Part shown: piece by piece, positions 8,902 to 16,611 of the stretch | How positions within the stretch are numbered: position 1 is the stretch's first letter | Layout: each line of letters begins with the position of its first letter | Assembly: GCA_016787755.1 (NCBI GenBank) | Contig: JAEUUA010000026.1 | Span: 62,001-126,000, forward strand | DNA length: 64,000 bases | Source: Cyclobacteriaceae bacterium | Lineage (GTDB): Bacteria; Bacteroidota; Bacteroidia; Cytophagales; Cyclobacteriaceae | Direction of reading: 5' to 3' | Notes under the pieces: model-generated | Databases searched by the model: none | Seen by the model: the letters and a program-made list of their open reading frames with translations, nothing else | Told to the model about the DNA's origin: nothing | Translations under genes and position numbers: made by a program

Positions 8902-9297
8902 TTAAAGTTGATACTGTTTATCCGTCACCTTCTCCATCCAATCCACAACTTTACCATTCAATTGCTCTTGCGTTGCAATGTGAGTCATAGCAACTGTTGG
9001 TGAGGCTCCGTGCCAATGCTTTTCATTAGGAGCAAACCACACAACATCTCCGGGATGAATCTCCTCAACTGGGTTGCCTTCCTTCTGAACCCAACCAACT
9101 CCTGAAACAACAATGAGAGTTTGCCCGAGTGGATGTGTGTGCCATGCTGTGCGTGCACCAGGTTCAAATGTCACAACTGCTGCCGCAGCGCGTCTGTGTT
9201 CATTGGGCTGAAACAAAGGGTCGATGCGAACTGATCCGGTAAACCAATCTTCTGGACCTTTAACTGATGCTTGCGTACCCATTCGTATAATTTCCAT
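8902..9297 (-). CDS. Cupin-domain protein
   Basis: A 131-residue single-domain cupin with no signal peptide. The metal-binding motif residues are His53, His55 and Gln59 (WHTHPLGQ) and His94 in NEKHWHG. The opening (FTGSVRIDPLF) and HPGDVVWFAP resemble the cupins related to carboxymuconolactone decarboxylase and to bacterial cupin hydroxynitrile lyases. Such proteins bind Mn or Fe, and enzymatic function varies, so none is claimed. The gene follows the aldo/keto reductase gene by 63 bases on the same strand and is probably in the same transcript. Confidence 0.9.
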   Translation of the reverse strand: MEIIRMGTQASVKGPEDWFTGSVRIDPLFQPNEHRRAAAAVVTFEPGARTAWHTHPLGQTLIVVSGVGWVQKEGNPVEEIHPGDVVWFAPNEKHWHGASPTVAMTHIATQEQLNGKVVDWMEKVTDKQYQL

Positions 9298-9360
9298 TTG
9301 TTGATTCCTTTATTTACCTTATTACATATTCAACAGGGCTTCCACTTGCACCGATGATGG

Positions 9361-10344
9361 TCACTTTCCAACCCGAGCTAGAAGCGCGGCAGGATACCGC
9401 GCACCTTGCACTTCTATTCCAGCGAATGCAGTTTCAATTTCCTGAAGATCACCTGATGTTAACGTCAGTTGTTCTGCTTTCAAGTTTTCTTCGAGGCGAT
9501 GAATTTTTGTTGTGCCTGGAATAGGCACGATCCACGGCTTCTGCGCCAACACCCATGCCAGCGCAACTTGTGCTGGAGTAGCATTCTTCTTTTTAGCAAA
9601 TTCATTGAGCCAGTCCACAACAACCTGATTGGCTTTTCTGTTTTCTTCTGTAAAGCGGGGAACAACATTTCGAAAATCGGTTTCATCGAACTTGGTATCT
9701 GAACTAATCGCACCGGTAAGAAAACCTTTTCCCAGCGGACTGAAGGGAACAAAACCAATTCCTAATTCTTCTAATGTAGGTAAGATTTCTTTTTCAGGTT
9801 CGCGCCACCATAACGAGTATTCGCTTTGCAAGGCAGCCACGGGTTGTATGGCATGTGCTTTTCGAATGGTGGCAGCTCCCGCTTCTGACATCCCAAAATG
9901 TTTCACCTTACCTTCTTTTATTAATTGCTTCACCGTTTCAGCAACTTCTTCAATGGGAACATTCGGATCAACACGATGCTGGTACAACAAATCGATGCGA
10001 TCGGTTTTTAATCGCTTGAGTGCCGCTTCCGTCATACTCTTAATATTCTCTGGTTTGCTGTTCATTCCTAAGGCGCTCTTGCCCTGCTCAAAACCAAACT
10101 TGGTCGCAATAACTACCTGATCGCGAATTGGTGCCAACGCTTCACCAAGGAGTTCTTCATTCTTATACGGTCCGTATGCTTCGGCACTATCAAAGAACGT
10201 AACACCTAGCTCGAAGGCTCTACGAATTAATTTGATGGCATCTTCTTGATTGGTTTCAGGTCCGTAGCCAAAGCTGAGACCCATGCACCCGAGACCAAGG
10301 GTAGATACTTCCAATCCATTTTGTCCTAGCGTTCTTTTATTCAT
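9361..10344 (-). CDS. Aldo/keto reductase
   Basis: A complete 327-residue NADP(H)-dependent aldo/keto reductase of the YhdN/AKR13-like group. Catalytic tetrad residues are Asp52, Tyr57, Lys82 and His123 (LLYQHRVDP). Other hallmarks are LGLGCMGLSFGYG near the start, GMSEAGAATIRKAH in the middle and PIPGTTKIHRLEENLKA, the adenine-phosphate binding loop, near the end. It belongs to a different branch from the frameshifted reductase at 5789. It is transcribed with the cupin gene, away from a TTACGAAAATCAA box 75 bases upstream of its ATG, and probably responds to the adjacent AraC regulator. Confidence 0.94.
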   Translation of the reverse strand: MNKRTLGQNGLEVSTLGLGCMGLSFGYGPETNQEDAIKLIRRAFELGVTFFDSAEAYGPYKNEELLGEALAPIRDQVVIATKFGFEQGKSALGMNSKPENIKSMTEAALKRLKTDRIDLLYQHRVDPNVPIEEVAETVKQLIKEGKVKHFGMSEAGAATIRKAHAIQPVAALQSEYSLWWREPEKEILPTLEELGIGFVPFSPLGKGFLTGAISSDTKFDETDFRNVVPRFTEENRKANQVVVDWLNEFAKKKNATPAQVALAWVLAQKPWIVPIPGTTKIHRLEENLKAEQLTLTSGDLQEIETAFAGIEVQGARYPAALLARVGK

Positions 10345-10418
10345 GGTGTCTACCGATTTAAACTGTATGTCAAATTAAAGGTAAATGATGCAGGAAATTA
10401 ATGTTAAATAAAAAACTT

Positions 10419-10440
10419 GTTACGAAAATCAACCCTTTTG
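10419..10440 (-). promoter_or_regulatory. Shared operator/promoter box, copy 2
   Basis: GTTACGAAAATCAA at 10419-10432 is identical to 3712-3725, and the following CCCTTTTG resembles the sequence after copy 1. It is 75 bases upstream of the aldo/keto reductase ATG and just downstream of the complete AraC gene. Confidence 0.5.
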
Positions 10441-10445
10441 AATGG

Positions 10446-11351
10446 TCATGGGTGAACATTCCTGAATTTCAGCGGACTAGTTAGTACATGTTTCTTGAAG
10501 AAGTTATTGAAGTGTGTTACTTCCGAGAAGCCTAATGCATAAGCGACCTCAGAAACATTCCACGTACTGTGTCGCAAGAGGATTTTAGATTCCTGTACGA
10601 TGCGCTCAGAAATTAATTGTGTTGTTGTTTTTTGGGTAGATTCCTTCACGGCTCTGTTAAGGTGGTTGACATGCACATTCAGGTTACTTGCAAAATCAGA
10701 AGCTGAACGCATTTGGACGGTTGGGTGCATATCGTCAATGGGAAACTGTCGCTCCAGCAATTCCAGAAACATAGAAGAAATGCGTTGTGAGGAGTTCAAC
10801 GGTTGCTTCGCCAACAACGCATTGGGCTTTAGTTTCAAACCAAAGTGAATCAGATCAAATACTAAATTCTTGATAACCTCATATTTGTATTTATAGTCAG
10901 CCTGTAACTCGGTCTCCATTTTATTAAGGGTATCCTGTACCTTCAACACGTGCTCATCCTGTAATTCAAAAACGTGTGTGCCGCCCGGAAGGAATATTTC
11001 GTACTGGTTGATATTGCCGAACTGGCTAAAGAAATGTTGGTTAAAAATGCAGTAGAATATCTCGGCATTCTCCAAGTGATCGCACTTGTAAGGAATAAAT
11101 GGGTTTGAAAAAACTAATGCTTGTTTTTTGATTTCAAAAACCTGATCGGCATAATACACCAGACTGTTTCCCTTTAACAGCATAATCTTATAAAAATCCC
11201 GTCTTCGGTAAGGAATTGAATCGATCTTGCTCTCATCAGAAAAAGTGAGTCGGAAAATATTAAAATGCCCGATATCGTTCCGGATGTTCTCGGGCAACCA
11301 ATTGAACTTGCGCTTGTAAAACTCCTGCAGTGTTTCTGACTTCTCCATCAT
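10446..11351 (-). CDS. AraC-family transcriptional regulator
   Basis: A 301-residue AraC-type activator or repressor. The N-terminal portion is a cupin-like sensor (FYKIMLLKGNSLVYYADQ, FSNPFIPYKCDH). The C-terminal part has two HTH units: SASDFASNLNVHVNHLNRAV and NVSEVAYALGFSEVTHFNNF, then SPLKFR. It starts 19 bases after the stop of the monooxygenase-like gene and is probably the last gene of a three-gene operon. It is a close relative of the truncated AraC remnant at 3742. Its own HTH is a good candidate reader of the TTACGAAAWTCAA boxes found near 3712, 10419 and 12612, an inference from position only. Confidence 0.93.
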   Translation of the reverse strand: MMEKSETLQEFYKRKFNWLPENIRNDIGHFNIFRLTFSDESKIDSIPYRRRDFYKIMLLKGNSLVYYADQVFEIKKQALVFSNPFIPYKCDHLENAEIFYCIFNQHFFSQFGNINQYEIFLPGGTHVFELQDEHVLKVQDTLNKMETELQADYKYKYEVIKNLVFDLIHFGLKLKPNALLAKQPLNSSQRISSMFLELLERQFPIDDMHPTVQMRSASDFASNLNVHVNHLNRAVKESTQKTTTQLISERIVQESKILLRHSTWNVSEVAYALGFSEVTHFNNFFKKHVLTSPLKFRNVHP

Positions 11352-11370
11352 GTTAAAGATACTAAACTCA

Positions 11371-11754
11371 TTACTTTATTTTCAGCGTTGGAATAAGCGG
11401 AATGGTTTCAATCAGTTCGAGAGACTTCACCATTTCCCTGGTGGCATTTTTGTATTTAATAAAGTGTGGCGTTTGAATATGAGCCTGGTAAGCATTGTCA
11501 TCTGCGTATATTTCTAAAATAGTAATATGAGTTGGCTTGCTCTTTTCAGAAACTGCATATAGCGTATGGACTCCTTTTTCTATTCTTAAAGAAGCTTCAA
11601 TTTCTTCTTTCAAAAAAACTTTGTATGGTTCCAGGTGTGCCGAATCAATAACAAGCTTGGCAATCCTCACCATCTGCTCCTTTTCCTGAGCGTTAACGAT
11701 TTGAAGAGAGATCAGCGAAAGCATGCTAATAAAAATCACTTTTGCTTTTTTCAT
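11371..11754 (-). CDS. Exported antibiotic-biosynthesis-monooxygenase (ABM) domain protein
   Basis: A 127-residue protein with a signal peptide (residues 1-22, ending VNAQ) and one ABM/YgiN-like ferredoxin-fold domain. VRIAKLVIDSAHLEPYKVFLKEEIEAS.. is the first strand-helix unit, followed by LEIYADDNAYQAHIQTPHFIKY, the conserved box in which the histidines sit. ABM proteins include quinol monooxygenases. Export is typical of a Bacteroidota subgroup of unknown substrate. Its ATG overlaps the stop of the upstream barrel gene by four bases (ATGA), so translation is probably coupled, and the AraC regulator follows 19 bases later. Confidence 0.85.
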   Translation of the reverse strand: MKKAKVIFISMLSLISLQIVNAQEKEQMVRIAKLVIDSAHLEPYKVFLKEEIEASLRIEKGVHTLYAVSEKSKPTHITILEIYADDNAYQAHIQTPHFIKYKNATREMVKSLELIETIPLIPTLKIK

Positions 11755-12575
11755 TTTCGAATATAATTTTTATCGAAGGAATAAATCAAACTTACATTCC
11801 AGTCGAAATCTTTTGCAGGGATGTCCGACTTAATGGTTTTGTTTGCAATGTGTGAAATAGAAAGTGGAAAATCCTTCATAGCTAAGGTAAGTGTGTAGGT
11901 GACATAATATCCATCGAGGTCATCCGTTTTTAAATAATACAGTTGTGGGTTAAAGCGCATAAAGAAAAGATCAGTAAGCTTAACGTTATTGAAATTGACT
12001 CTATATCCAATAAAGTAGGAATCCTGCACCCCATCTTGCTGAAAACCGTGACCACGCAATAAGTAAAAACCGGTACTTAAATTTTTAGAAAGCAGATAGG
12101 TAGGAGCAAGTTCTGCTGCCAGAAAACGTTGTGAAACACTTACATCACGGGTAACTCCATTGATGGTAGCAGTTCTTGTTGCAAAAACAATAGCGGGAAT
12201 ATGCCCACCCACCAAAAGCTGAAACTTACTTCGGTCGATAACTTTATAGCGATAGATGAAAATGAATGACCAGGGTTTGCCCTCGAGCGCATACCGGAAT
12301 TGGGGCTCAAAACTTAGTCGCTTATTCCCAATGGCCAAATCGAGTATGGCAGCCGGCTTTCCAAGAGAGAAGGATGGAATAAATGAAAAGCCATTCTGAG
12401 TAACACTTAGTGCACTTTTAAAATAAAGGGTGCTGTCTCGTTTTTGAGCCCATGTAGTTTGAGAAATAAACAAAAGGAGTATCGCGTTGAAAGCTAAATA
12501 TATCCTCCCTCCATGGAAAACATTGGCGATGAGCATGATTGTTAAGCAAATGATTGAAGATGCAAAGGAATCCAA
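11751..12575 (-). CDS. Probable outer-membrane beta-barrel protein
   Basis: A frame of up to 274 residues. The more likely start is the ATG at 12536 (MLIANVFHGG), which puts a hydrophobic signal ending ISQTTWAQ directly at the N-terminus. The mature part alternates hydrophobic and polar residues with aromatic girdles (FEPQFRYALEGKPWSFIFIYRYKV, FMRFNPQLYYLKTDDLDGYYVTYTLTL) and ends in a strand, as outer-membrane barrels do. No family name is recognised. It heads an operon with the exported ABM protein (four-base overlap) and the AraC regulator, suggesting an envelope component of the same response. Confidence 0.65.
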   Translation of the reverse strand: MDSFASSIICLTIMLIANVFHGGRIYLAFNAILLLFISQTTWAQKRDSTLYFKSALSVTQNGFSFIPSFSLGKPAAILDLAIGNKRLSFEPQFRYALEGKPWSFIFIYRYKVIDRSKFQLLVGGHIPAIVFATRTATINGVTRDVSVSQRFLAAELAPTYLLSKNLSTGFYLLRGHGFQQDGVQDSYFIGYRVNFNNVKLTDLFFMRFNPQLYYLKTDDLDGYYVTYTLTLAMKDFPLSISHIANKTIKSDIPAKDFDWNVSLIYSFDKNYIRK

Positions 12576-12611
12576 TTTTATCCTCAGTTTTTAACAAATT
12601 TCAAGCTGATG

Positions 12612-12627
12612 TTTACGAAATTCAAAC
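12612..12627 (-). promoter_or_regulatory. Shared operator/promoter box, copy 3 (variant)
   Basis: TTTACGAAATTCAAAC at 12612-12627 matches the boxes at 3712 and 10419 in TTACGAAA-W-TCAA. It lies 76 bases upstream of the preferred ATG (12536) of the barrel gene, the same distance as the copies before the other two operons. Confidence 0.42.
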
Positions 12628-12674
12628 AATTCCAAAACCTGAGTCGCTTTCAGAAAAAAGAGAAAGTTAGATTT

Positions 12675-12709
12675 TATAAAAAAAGAGGGCTAACTTTTGG
12701 TTAGCCCTC
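12675..12709 (-). terminator. Intrinsic terminator of the repeat-protein gene
   Basis: GAGGGCTAAC (12685-12694) and GTTAGCCCTC (12700-12709) form a perfect 10-bp stem with a five-base loop. Read on the minus strand it is followed by a run of seven T bases. It lies 24 bases past the stop of the gene at 12733. Confidence 0.85.
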
Positions 12710-12732
12710 GTTGAAACTTAGTGAAATGATCG

Positions 12733-13293
12733 CTACTTAATTTTCTTAAGTCCTTTAGCTTTATCCTTCTCTTCTTTGGTTTGCTTATCCGACTTATCTT
12801 TCTCTTTTGATTTCATCTTTTCGGTTTCCTGCTTCTCTTTATTCTCTTCCTTCTTGAAAAATGAATCGTTATCATCCACGCCATCATTCATATCTATATC
12901 GATATCCATATCATCCATGTCAATATCATCGAAGTCAATATCAATAGGCTCAACATTAACATCAAAATTGGGGATGTTAATAACAATCGGATCCAGATTA
13001 ATATCGAGACTTTTCAAGTTAATTTCAATGGGCTCAATGTGAATCTCTAGCTTTTCCATCACTTGTTCTACTGATCGCATGGCATCTCTGATGGCAGATT
13101 CAATAGATGCTTCCAATGCTTTTTCGTCAATGTTTACATCATAGTTTAGATTTCGAAATTGGTTGCCACTGGTAATTTTCTTTAGTGCGGTTGATTTGGA
13201 GTCTGTGTTGCTCTCATCCTTTTTGGTTGTTACTTGAGAAAAAGCCGGTATGGCAATCAGGCCAATAAACAGGCAAGTGAGTAGTTGTTTCAT
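12733..13293 (-). CDS. Exported acidic repeat protein of unknown function
   Basis: Starting at the ATG at 13293 the protein has 186 residues. The frame continues to a TTG at 13377, but the shorter form begins directly with a good signal peptide (MKQLLTCLFIGLIAIPAFSQ). After a helical stretch (IDEKALEASIESAIRDAMRSV) come three 14-residue repeats at 85-98, 99-112 and 113-126, of pattern [HN]-[ILV]-[ED]-P-I-x-I-[ND]-x3-[LFI]-D-[IVM], then an Asp/Met/Ile-rich stretch and a Lys/Glu-rich tail. Alternating I/V with D/N suggests stacked beta-strands, and the acidic face could bind cations. No family is recognised. It has its own strong terminator. Confidence 0.7.
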   Translation of the reverse strand: MKQLLTCLFIGLIAIPAFSQVTTKKDESNTDSKSTALKKITSGNQFRNLNYDVNIDEKALEASIESAIRDAMRSVEQVMEKLEIHIEPIEINLKSLDINLDPIVINIPNFDVNVEPIDIDFDDIDMDDMDIDIDMNDGVDDNDSFFKKEENKEKQETEKMKSKEKDKSDKQTKEEKDKAKGLKKIK

Positions 13294-13428
13294 ATCTGTA
13301 GTGTTTTGGGTACTCATAGTACTCAGTCTATTTGAAAAGGTTACGGCCGTTAATAAATTCCTACAGAATTTAATCAACTCTTCACCATACTATCATTTTT
13401 AACGTTTTCGTTGACCTCTACCACCCCA

Positions 13429-13587
13429 CTATTCTCGATCTCTATAGCGGCCTCTATTTTCCCATTTATGAAAAAATCCGGGCACAAGAAGGCCAATCAG
13501 TATTCCAACCATTAATGTCATGGCTAATATGAATAATGATTTTTTACGTTGCCGAATTAAAAAATTGTTGACAACACCTATCTTCAT
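13429..13587 (-). CDS. Small single-pass membrane protein (52 aa)
   Basis: ATG at 13587 opens a 52-residue frame ending TAG at 13429. A basic N-terminus (LIRQRKKS) is followed by one clear membrane helix (LFILAMTLMVGILIGLLVPG) and a basic, aromatic tail (KWENRGRYRDRE). It lies 135 bases upstream of the acidic repeat protein on the same strand. The last third also reads plausibly in the adjacent frame (INGKIEAAIEIENSGVVEVN to a stop at 13374), so this could be the membrane anchor of a longer protein broken by a frameshift. No family assigned. Confidence 0.45.
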   Translation of the reverse strand: MKIGVVNNFLIRQRKKSLFILAMTLMVGILIGLLVPGFFHKWENRGRYRDRE

Positions 13588-13618
13588 CTTCTAATTAAAA
13601 AACAAATAAAAATAATTT

Positions 13619-14125
13619 ATGAGCGATAACAAGCAACAAATGAGAGTGTATCATAGATACCTGGGTTTCTTTTTGACGGGCATCATGGCTGTGTATTCCA
13701 TCAGCGGCATCTCATTGATATTCAGAGATACTGATTTTTTGAAAAGTGAAAAACAAATTGAAAGACAATTGAAGCCAAACTTGAGTGGTGAAGAACTAGA
13801 GCGCGAATTAAGAATGCGAGACCTCAAGATTGATAAAGAAGAAGGAGATGTCATTCGTTTTAACCAGGGTACGTATAACAAAACAACAGGGGTGGCTAAC
13901 TATTCTGCTAAAGAGTTGAATAGCTTCGTTGATAAATTACAGAAAATGCACAAGGCCGATACGAAGAGTCCTTTATTTTATCTGAATATTTTCTTTGGCT
14001 TGTCCTTATTCTTTTTTGTTGTTTCTTCTTTTTATATGTTTTTACCGGGTACTTCTATTTTTAAAAAGGGTTTATATTTTGCACTTGCAGGTGTGGCACT
14101 AACACTCATAATGATTTTTGTTTAA
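13619..14125 (+). CDS. PepSY-associated transmembrane protein
   Basis: A 168-residue inner-membrane protein. It opens with YHRYLGFFLTGIMAVYSISG, the characteristic first helix of PepSY-TM proteins. A periplasmic segment of about 80 charged residues follows, then two helices (LNIFFGLSLFFFVVSSFYMF and YFALAGVALTLIMIFV). PepSY-TM relatives often accompany TonB-dependent iron uptake or act as flavin reductases, but this short version has no extra domain, and the neighbours do not indicate a pathway. It starts 31 bases from the divergent 52-residue gene. Confidence 0.8.
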   Translation: MSDNKQQMRVYHRYLGFFLTGIMAVYSISGISLIFRDTDFLKSEKQIERQLKPNLSGEELERELRMRDLKIDKEEGDVIRFNQGTYNKTTGVANYSAKELNSFVDKLQKMHKADTKSPLFYLNIFFGLSLFFFVVSSFYMFLPGTSIFKKGLYFALAGVALTLIMIFV

Positions 14126-14227
14126 CGAGGAGATAAATCTCAGTAAAAGTGTATTGTTCAGGCTGGCGAAGATACTTCAAGACACCACTCGAATCGAACT
14201 GGGTCAACGTGCAAGAAAAAAGGTAAA

Positions 14228-14560
14228 CTAGTTAGTCTTTCTTTCATGAAGCCACAATGCTACATACGTTAAACACAGGCCAAGCAGTCCTATAGTTATC
14301 ACTTCATTGGCCAATACCAAATGTGATATCTTCATGGCGATTCCGGAAACCATTATTATAACAAAACCAAAGGCAATTTTGCCATTAACCGATTTAGATG
14401 GTGTACTGAAATAGCCTATTATTAATAGGGTAGCAATCCAACCAATAAAGGACAAGAGAGGCGCTGTACTATTTTCGGAATCGAGAAACCGCCAAAGATA
14501 TCCGATCAAAAGTGTGACTATTGAAATAAATAGCAAGGATGCTTGTATTTTTCTCAACAT
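14228..14560 (-). CDS. Small multi-pass membrane protein of unknown function
   Basis: A 110-residue protein with about four membrane helices (ASLLFISIVTLLIGYLWRF, LLSFIGWIATLLIIGYF, KIAFGFVIIMVSGIAMKI, VITIGLLGLCLTYVALWL) and short polar loops. The MKISHLVLANEVITIGLL segment faintly recalls the GldL-like membrane proteins of Bacteroidota, too weakly for an assignment. Its start codon is only six bases from the left attachment repeat of the integrative element, so the element's insertion may have replaced its native promoter. Confidence 0.6.
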   Translation of the reverse strand: MLRKIQASLLFISIVTLLIGYLWRFLDSENSTAPLLSFIGWIATLLIIGYFSTPSKSVNGKIAFGFVIIMVSGIAMKISHLVLANEVITIGLLGLCLTYVALWLHERKTN

Positions 14561-14566
14561 AAAGAA

Positions 14567-14584
14567 AGTAGCCCCGCCCAGAAT
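14567..14584. repeat. Left attachment repeat (attL-side core)
   Basis: AGTAGCCCCGCCCAGAAT is identical to 28047-28064, where it forms the acceptor and T-arm 3' end of tRNA-Arg. Sequence on both outer sides differs immediately, as expected for a recombined core site. Confidence 0.85.
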
Positions 14585-14706
14585 GAGTTTTAGTTTATCT
14601 AGTTTAACTTAGAAATACTTAAACGACTAAATTAGGTTCTATTAAAAGGTTTGGCTCAACAATTGTATAGGTTAGGGTAAGTTCGAGTAAGAGCAAATCA
14701 AACAAA

Positions 14707-14728
14707 ACCTTCCCCCAAACCTTCCCCC
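14707..14728. repeat. Tandem ACCTTCCCCC repeats, candidate integrase arm sites (left)
   Basis: ACCTTCCCCC occurs at 14707-14716 and 14719-14728, offset by 12 bases, immediately before the recombinase ATG. The right end of the element has a matching pair at 27971-27991 with the same 12-base offset and 17 of 21 positions shared. Paired short repeats inside both ends are typical arm-type sites of tyrosine recombinases. Confidence 0.5.
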
Positions 14729-14729
14729 G

Positions 14730-15944
14730 ATGGCAACCTTCAATTACTATTTACGCAACGTAAATGCTGTATCTAAGACGCCTATTGTATTGTATATCTC
14801 AATCAATAGTAGAGTAACAAAGCTAAGTACTGGCGAATCCATTGAACCAATATATTGGGATGTTAAAAAACAACGTGCTAAAAAATCCTTTGTTGGAAGT
14901 CCCGAATTAAACGAATTCTTAAACGGATTTCTTCTTAGGTCTCAAAGTACTTTCAGAAATTTTAAGGCTGAAAATACGGTTCCCAATCGATTCCAAATCA
15001 GAAAAGCAATTGAGCTCCCCGGAACCAAAGCAGGTTCAGAATTAAGGGATCATTTTACATCATACCTAGAAGCCACAGTAAATACCAAAGAACCAAATAC
15101 TCTTAAGAAGTTTAAAGGGCTTTTCAATCACCTTGTCAGGTTTCAGAACTTTAAGCATGACTATTATACATTTGACAGTGTTAATGCCAAGTTCCATGAT
15201 GATTTCGTCAATTTTCTTCAAAAGAATGCTAATCATAACAATAACACCGTTTCTAAATATGTAAGGGTTTTAAAAACCTATATGCAGTGGTGCTTTGATC
15301 GGGAACTCCACAGCAATCTTGCATTTAAGAGATTTAAAGCCAGAGAATATGCAGTCGAGGTTGTTTACCTGACAGCAAAAGAACTTTTTAAAATCAATGA
15401 CCTTGACCTTTCTCAAAAACCAACTTTGAATAAAGTGCGTGATGCGTTTTGCTTTGGGTGTTTCACAGGGCAACGATTTTCCGATATTAGCGGCATAACA
15501 TGGGACGATATTAAAGGAGATACCTGGATTTTACACACAAAGAAAACAAAGGAAAATATTGTAGTGCCCTTAAATTGCTTTAGCAAGGCTATACTAAAGA
15601 AAAATAAAAACCTGCCATCTCCAATTCAAGTATTAACAAATCAGAAAATGAATCAGTATTTAAAAGATATAGCAGTTTTGGCAGAACTGAATGATACAAT
15701 CCGCCAAGTTGGCTATTCAGGAAATAATAAGATAGAGACAAGAAAGCCAAAGCATAAGCTTATTACTACCCATGTTGCCAGAAAGACATTTGTAACACTG
15801 TCTTTGGAGAATGGAATGCGTCCTGAAACGGTTATGGAAATAACTGGACATAAAGATTTTAAGACATTAAGGAGATATATTAAAATTACATCTAGAGTCA
15901 AAGAAGATGAGATGAAACGAATTTGGGATAAAATCAAAGTTTAA
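14730..15944 (+). CDS. Tyrosine recombinase / integrase of the element
   Basis: A 404-residue site-specific recombinase of the phage-integrase family, Bacteroidota type. It has an N-terminal arm-binding domain (about 1-95), a SAM-like core-binding domain (about 105-205) and a catalytic domain. Catalytic residues are Arg249 (GQRFSD), a likely Lys271 or Lys272, His348 and Arg351 (THVARKTF), His374 (ITGHKD) and nucleophile Tyr383 (LRRYIKI). All are present, so the enzyme should be active. It would join and cut at the 18-bp repeats in tRNA-Arg. The gene is read inward from the left end, and a second gene follows five bases after the stop region. Confidence 0.95.
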   Translation: MATFNYYLRNVNAVSKTPIVLYISINSRVTKLSTGESIEPIYWDVKKQRAKKSFVGSPELNEFLNGFLLRSQSTFRNFKAENTVPNRFQIRKAIELPGTKAGSELRDHFTSYLEATVNTKEPNTLKKFKGLFNHLVRFQNFKHDYYTFDSVNAKFHDDFVNFLQKNANHNNNTVSKYVRVLKTYMQWCFDRELHSNLAFKRFKAREYAVEVVYLTAKELFKINDLDLSQKPTLNKVRDAFCFGCFTGQRFSDISGITWDDIKGDTWILHTKKTKENIVVPLNCFSKAILKKNKNLPSPIQVLTNQKMNQYLKDIAVLAELNDTIRQVGYSGNNKIETRKPKHKLITTHVARKTFVTLSLENGMRPETVMEITGHKDFKTLRRYIKITSRVKEDEMKRIWDKIKV

Positions 15945-15948
15945 ACAT

Positions 15949-16611
15949 ATGGATATAGACCAACAGTTTTTTTCTTTTAGCTATCCAAAAAAGCATCTTT
16001 ATGATATTGAGCTATTCAGTGATTCTAAGCTGCTACAACATCATATAGATAATAAGTTCATTTATGAACTTGCGAATATTGCATTAACGCGTAAAACCTA
16101 TCCCAAGAGAATAATTGAGTTCTTGGAGTATCAATATTTAAAATCATTACCAAAATCTGCATTCCTTAAACATGTTGATATATTAGTAAAGAACAATGAA
16201 TATCAATTCAAGCCGAATACAGAATGTATTGGGCTAATAAATGAATGGATTAATAATAAATTTAAGGAGGTACCTGATGAAGCTCAACCAAAACCTAGCA
16301 AGAAAAACAAGACTCAATTTTTAGATATTTTGATCAAGCCAGCTGAATTCGAAAAAATTCAAAAGGCACTTGAAGACAATGGATACATTAAGGATAAAAG
16401 GTGGATCGCTGAAAAAATGGATCTAGTGGCATTTGTTTTAATCCTAGTTGAAAGAAATTTAATATATGGTAAATCAATCACTACTCTAGGACGCCTCTTC
16501 TGCAATCAATTTAATGTTGAAATGAATCTTAGGAACTTTAGGAAATACCCCAAGGCAGATACTACACTAAAGATCGAGAGGCTAATTAATAAATTGAATA
16601 ATATTCCTTAA
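15949..16611 (+). CDS. Unknown protein co-transcribed with the integrase
   Basis: A 220-residue protein whose ATG is four bases past the integrase stop, so it is almost certainly in the same transcript. It is mostly helical. The C-terminal part (WIAEKMDLVAFVLILVERNL, GRLFCNQFNVEMNLRNFRKY, TLKIERLINKLNNI) resembles in layout the C-terminus of RteC-type regulators of Bacteroides conjugative elements, which also end in a chain-forming helix set, but the match is weak. Regulation of excision or recombinase accessory function is a reasonable guess from the context only. Confidence 0.7.
   Translation: MDIDQQFFSFSYPKKHLYDIELFSDSKLLQHHIDNKFIYELANIALTRKTYPKRIIEFLEYQYLKSLPKSAFLKHVDILVKNNEYQFKPNTECIGLINEWINNKFKEVPDEAQPKPSKKNKTQFLDILIKPAEFEKIQKALEDNGYIKDKRWIAEKMDLVAFVLILVERNLIYGKSITTLGRLFCNQFNVEMNLRNFRKYPKADTTLKIERLINKLNNIP

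Noticed and set aside
9629..10120. 163-codon plus-strand open frame opposite the aldo/keto reductase
   Set aside because: The minus strand encodes an intact enzyme with its full tetrad here, and the plus-strand text has no recognisable domain.
12880..13040. Short repeated ATATC/CATCC pattern suggestive of a CRISPR or tandem DNA repeat
   Set aside because: The repeats are irregular at DNA level, have no spacers and reflect the 14-residue protein repeat.
12776..13042. Ser/Ile-rich plus-strand frame opposite the acidic repeat protein
   Set aside because: The Ser/Ile repeats are the reverse reading of the Asp/Ile repeats on the minus strand, which has a signal peptide and a terminator.
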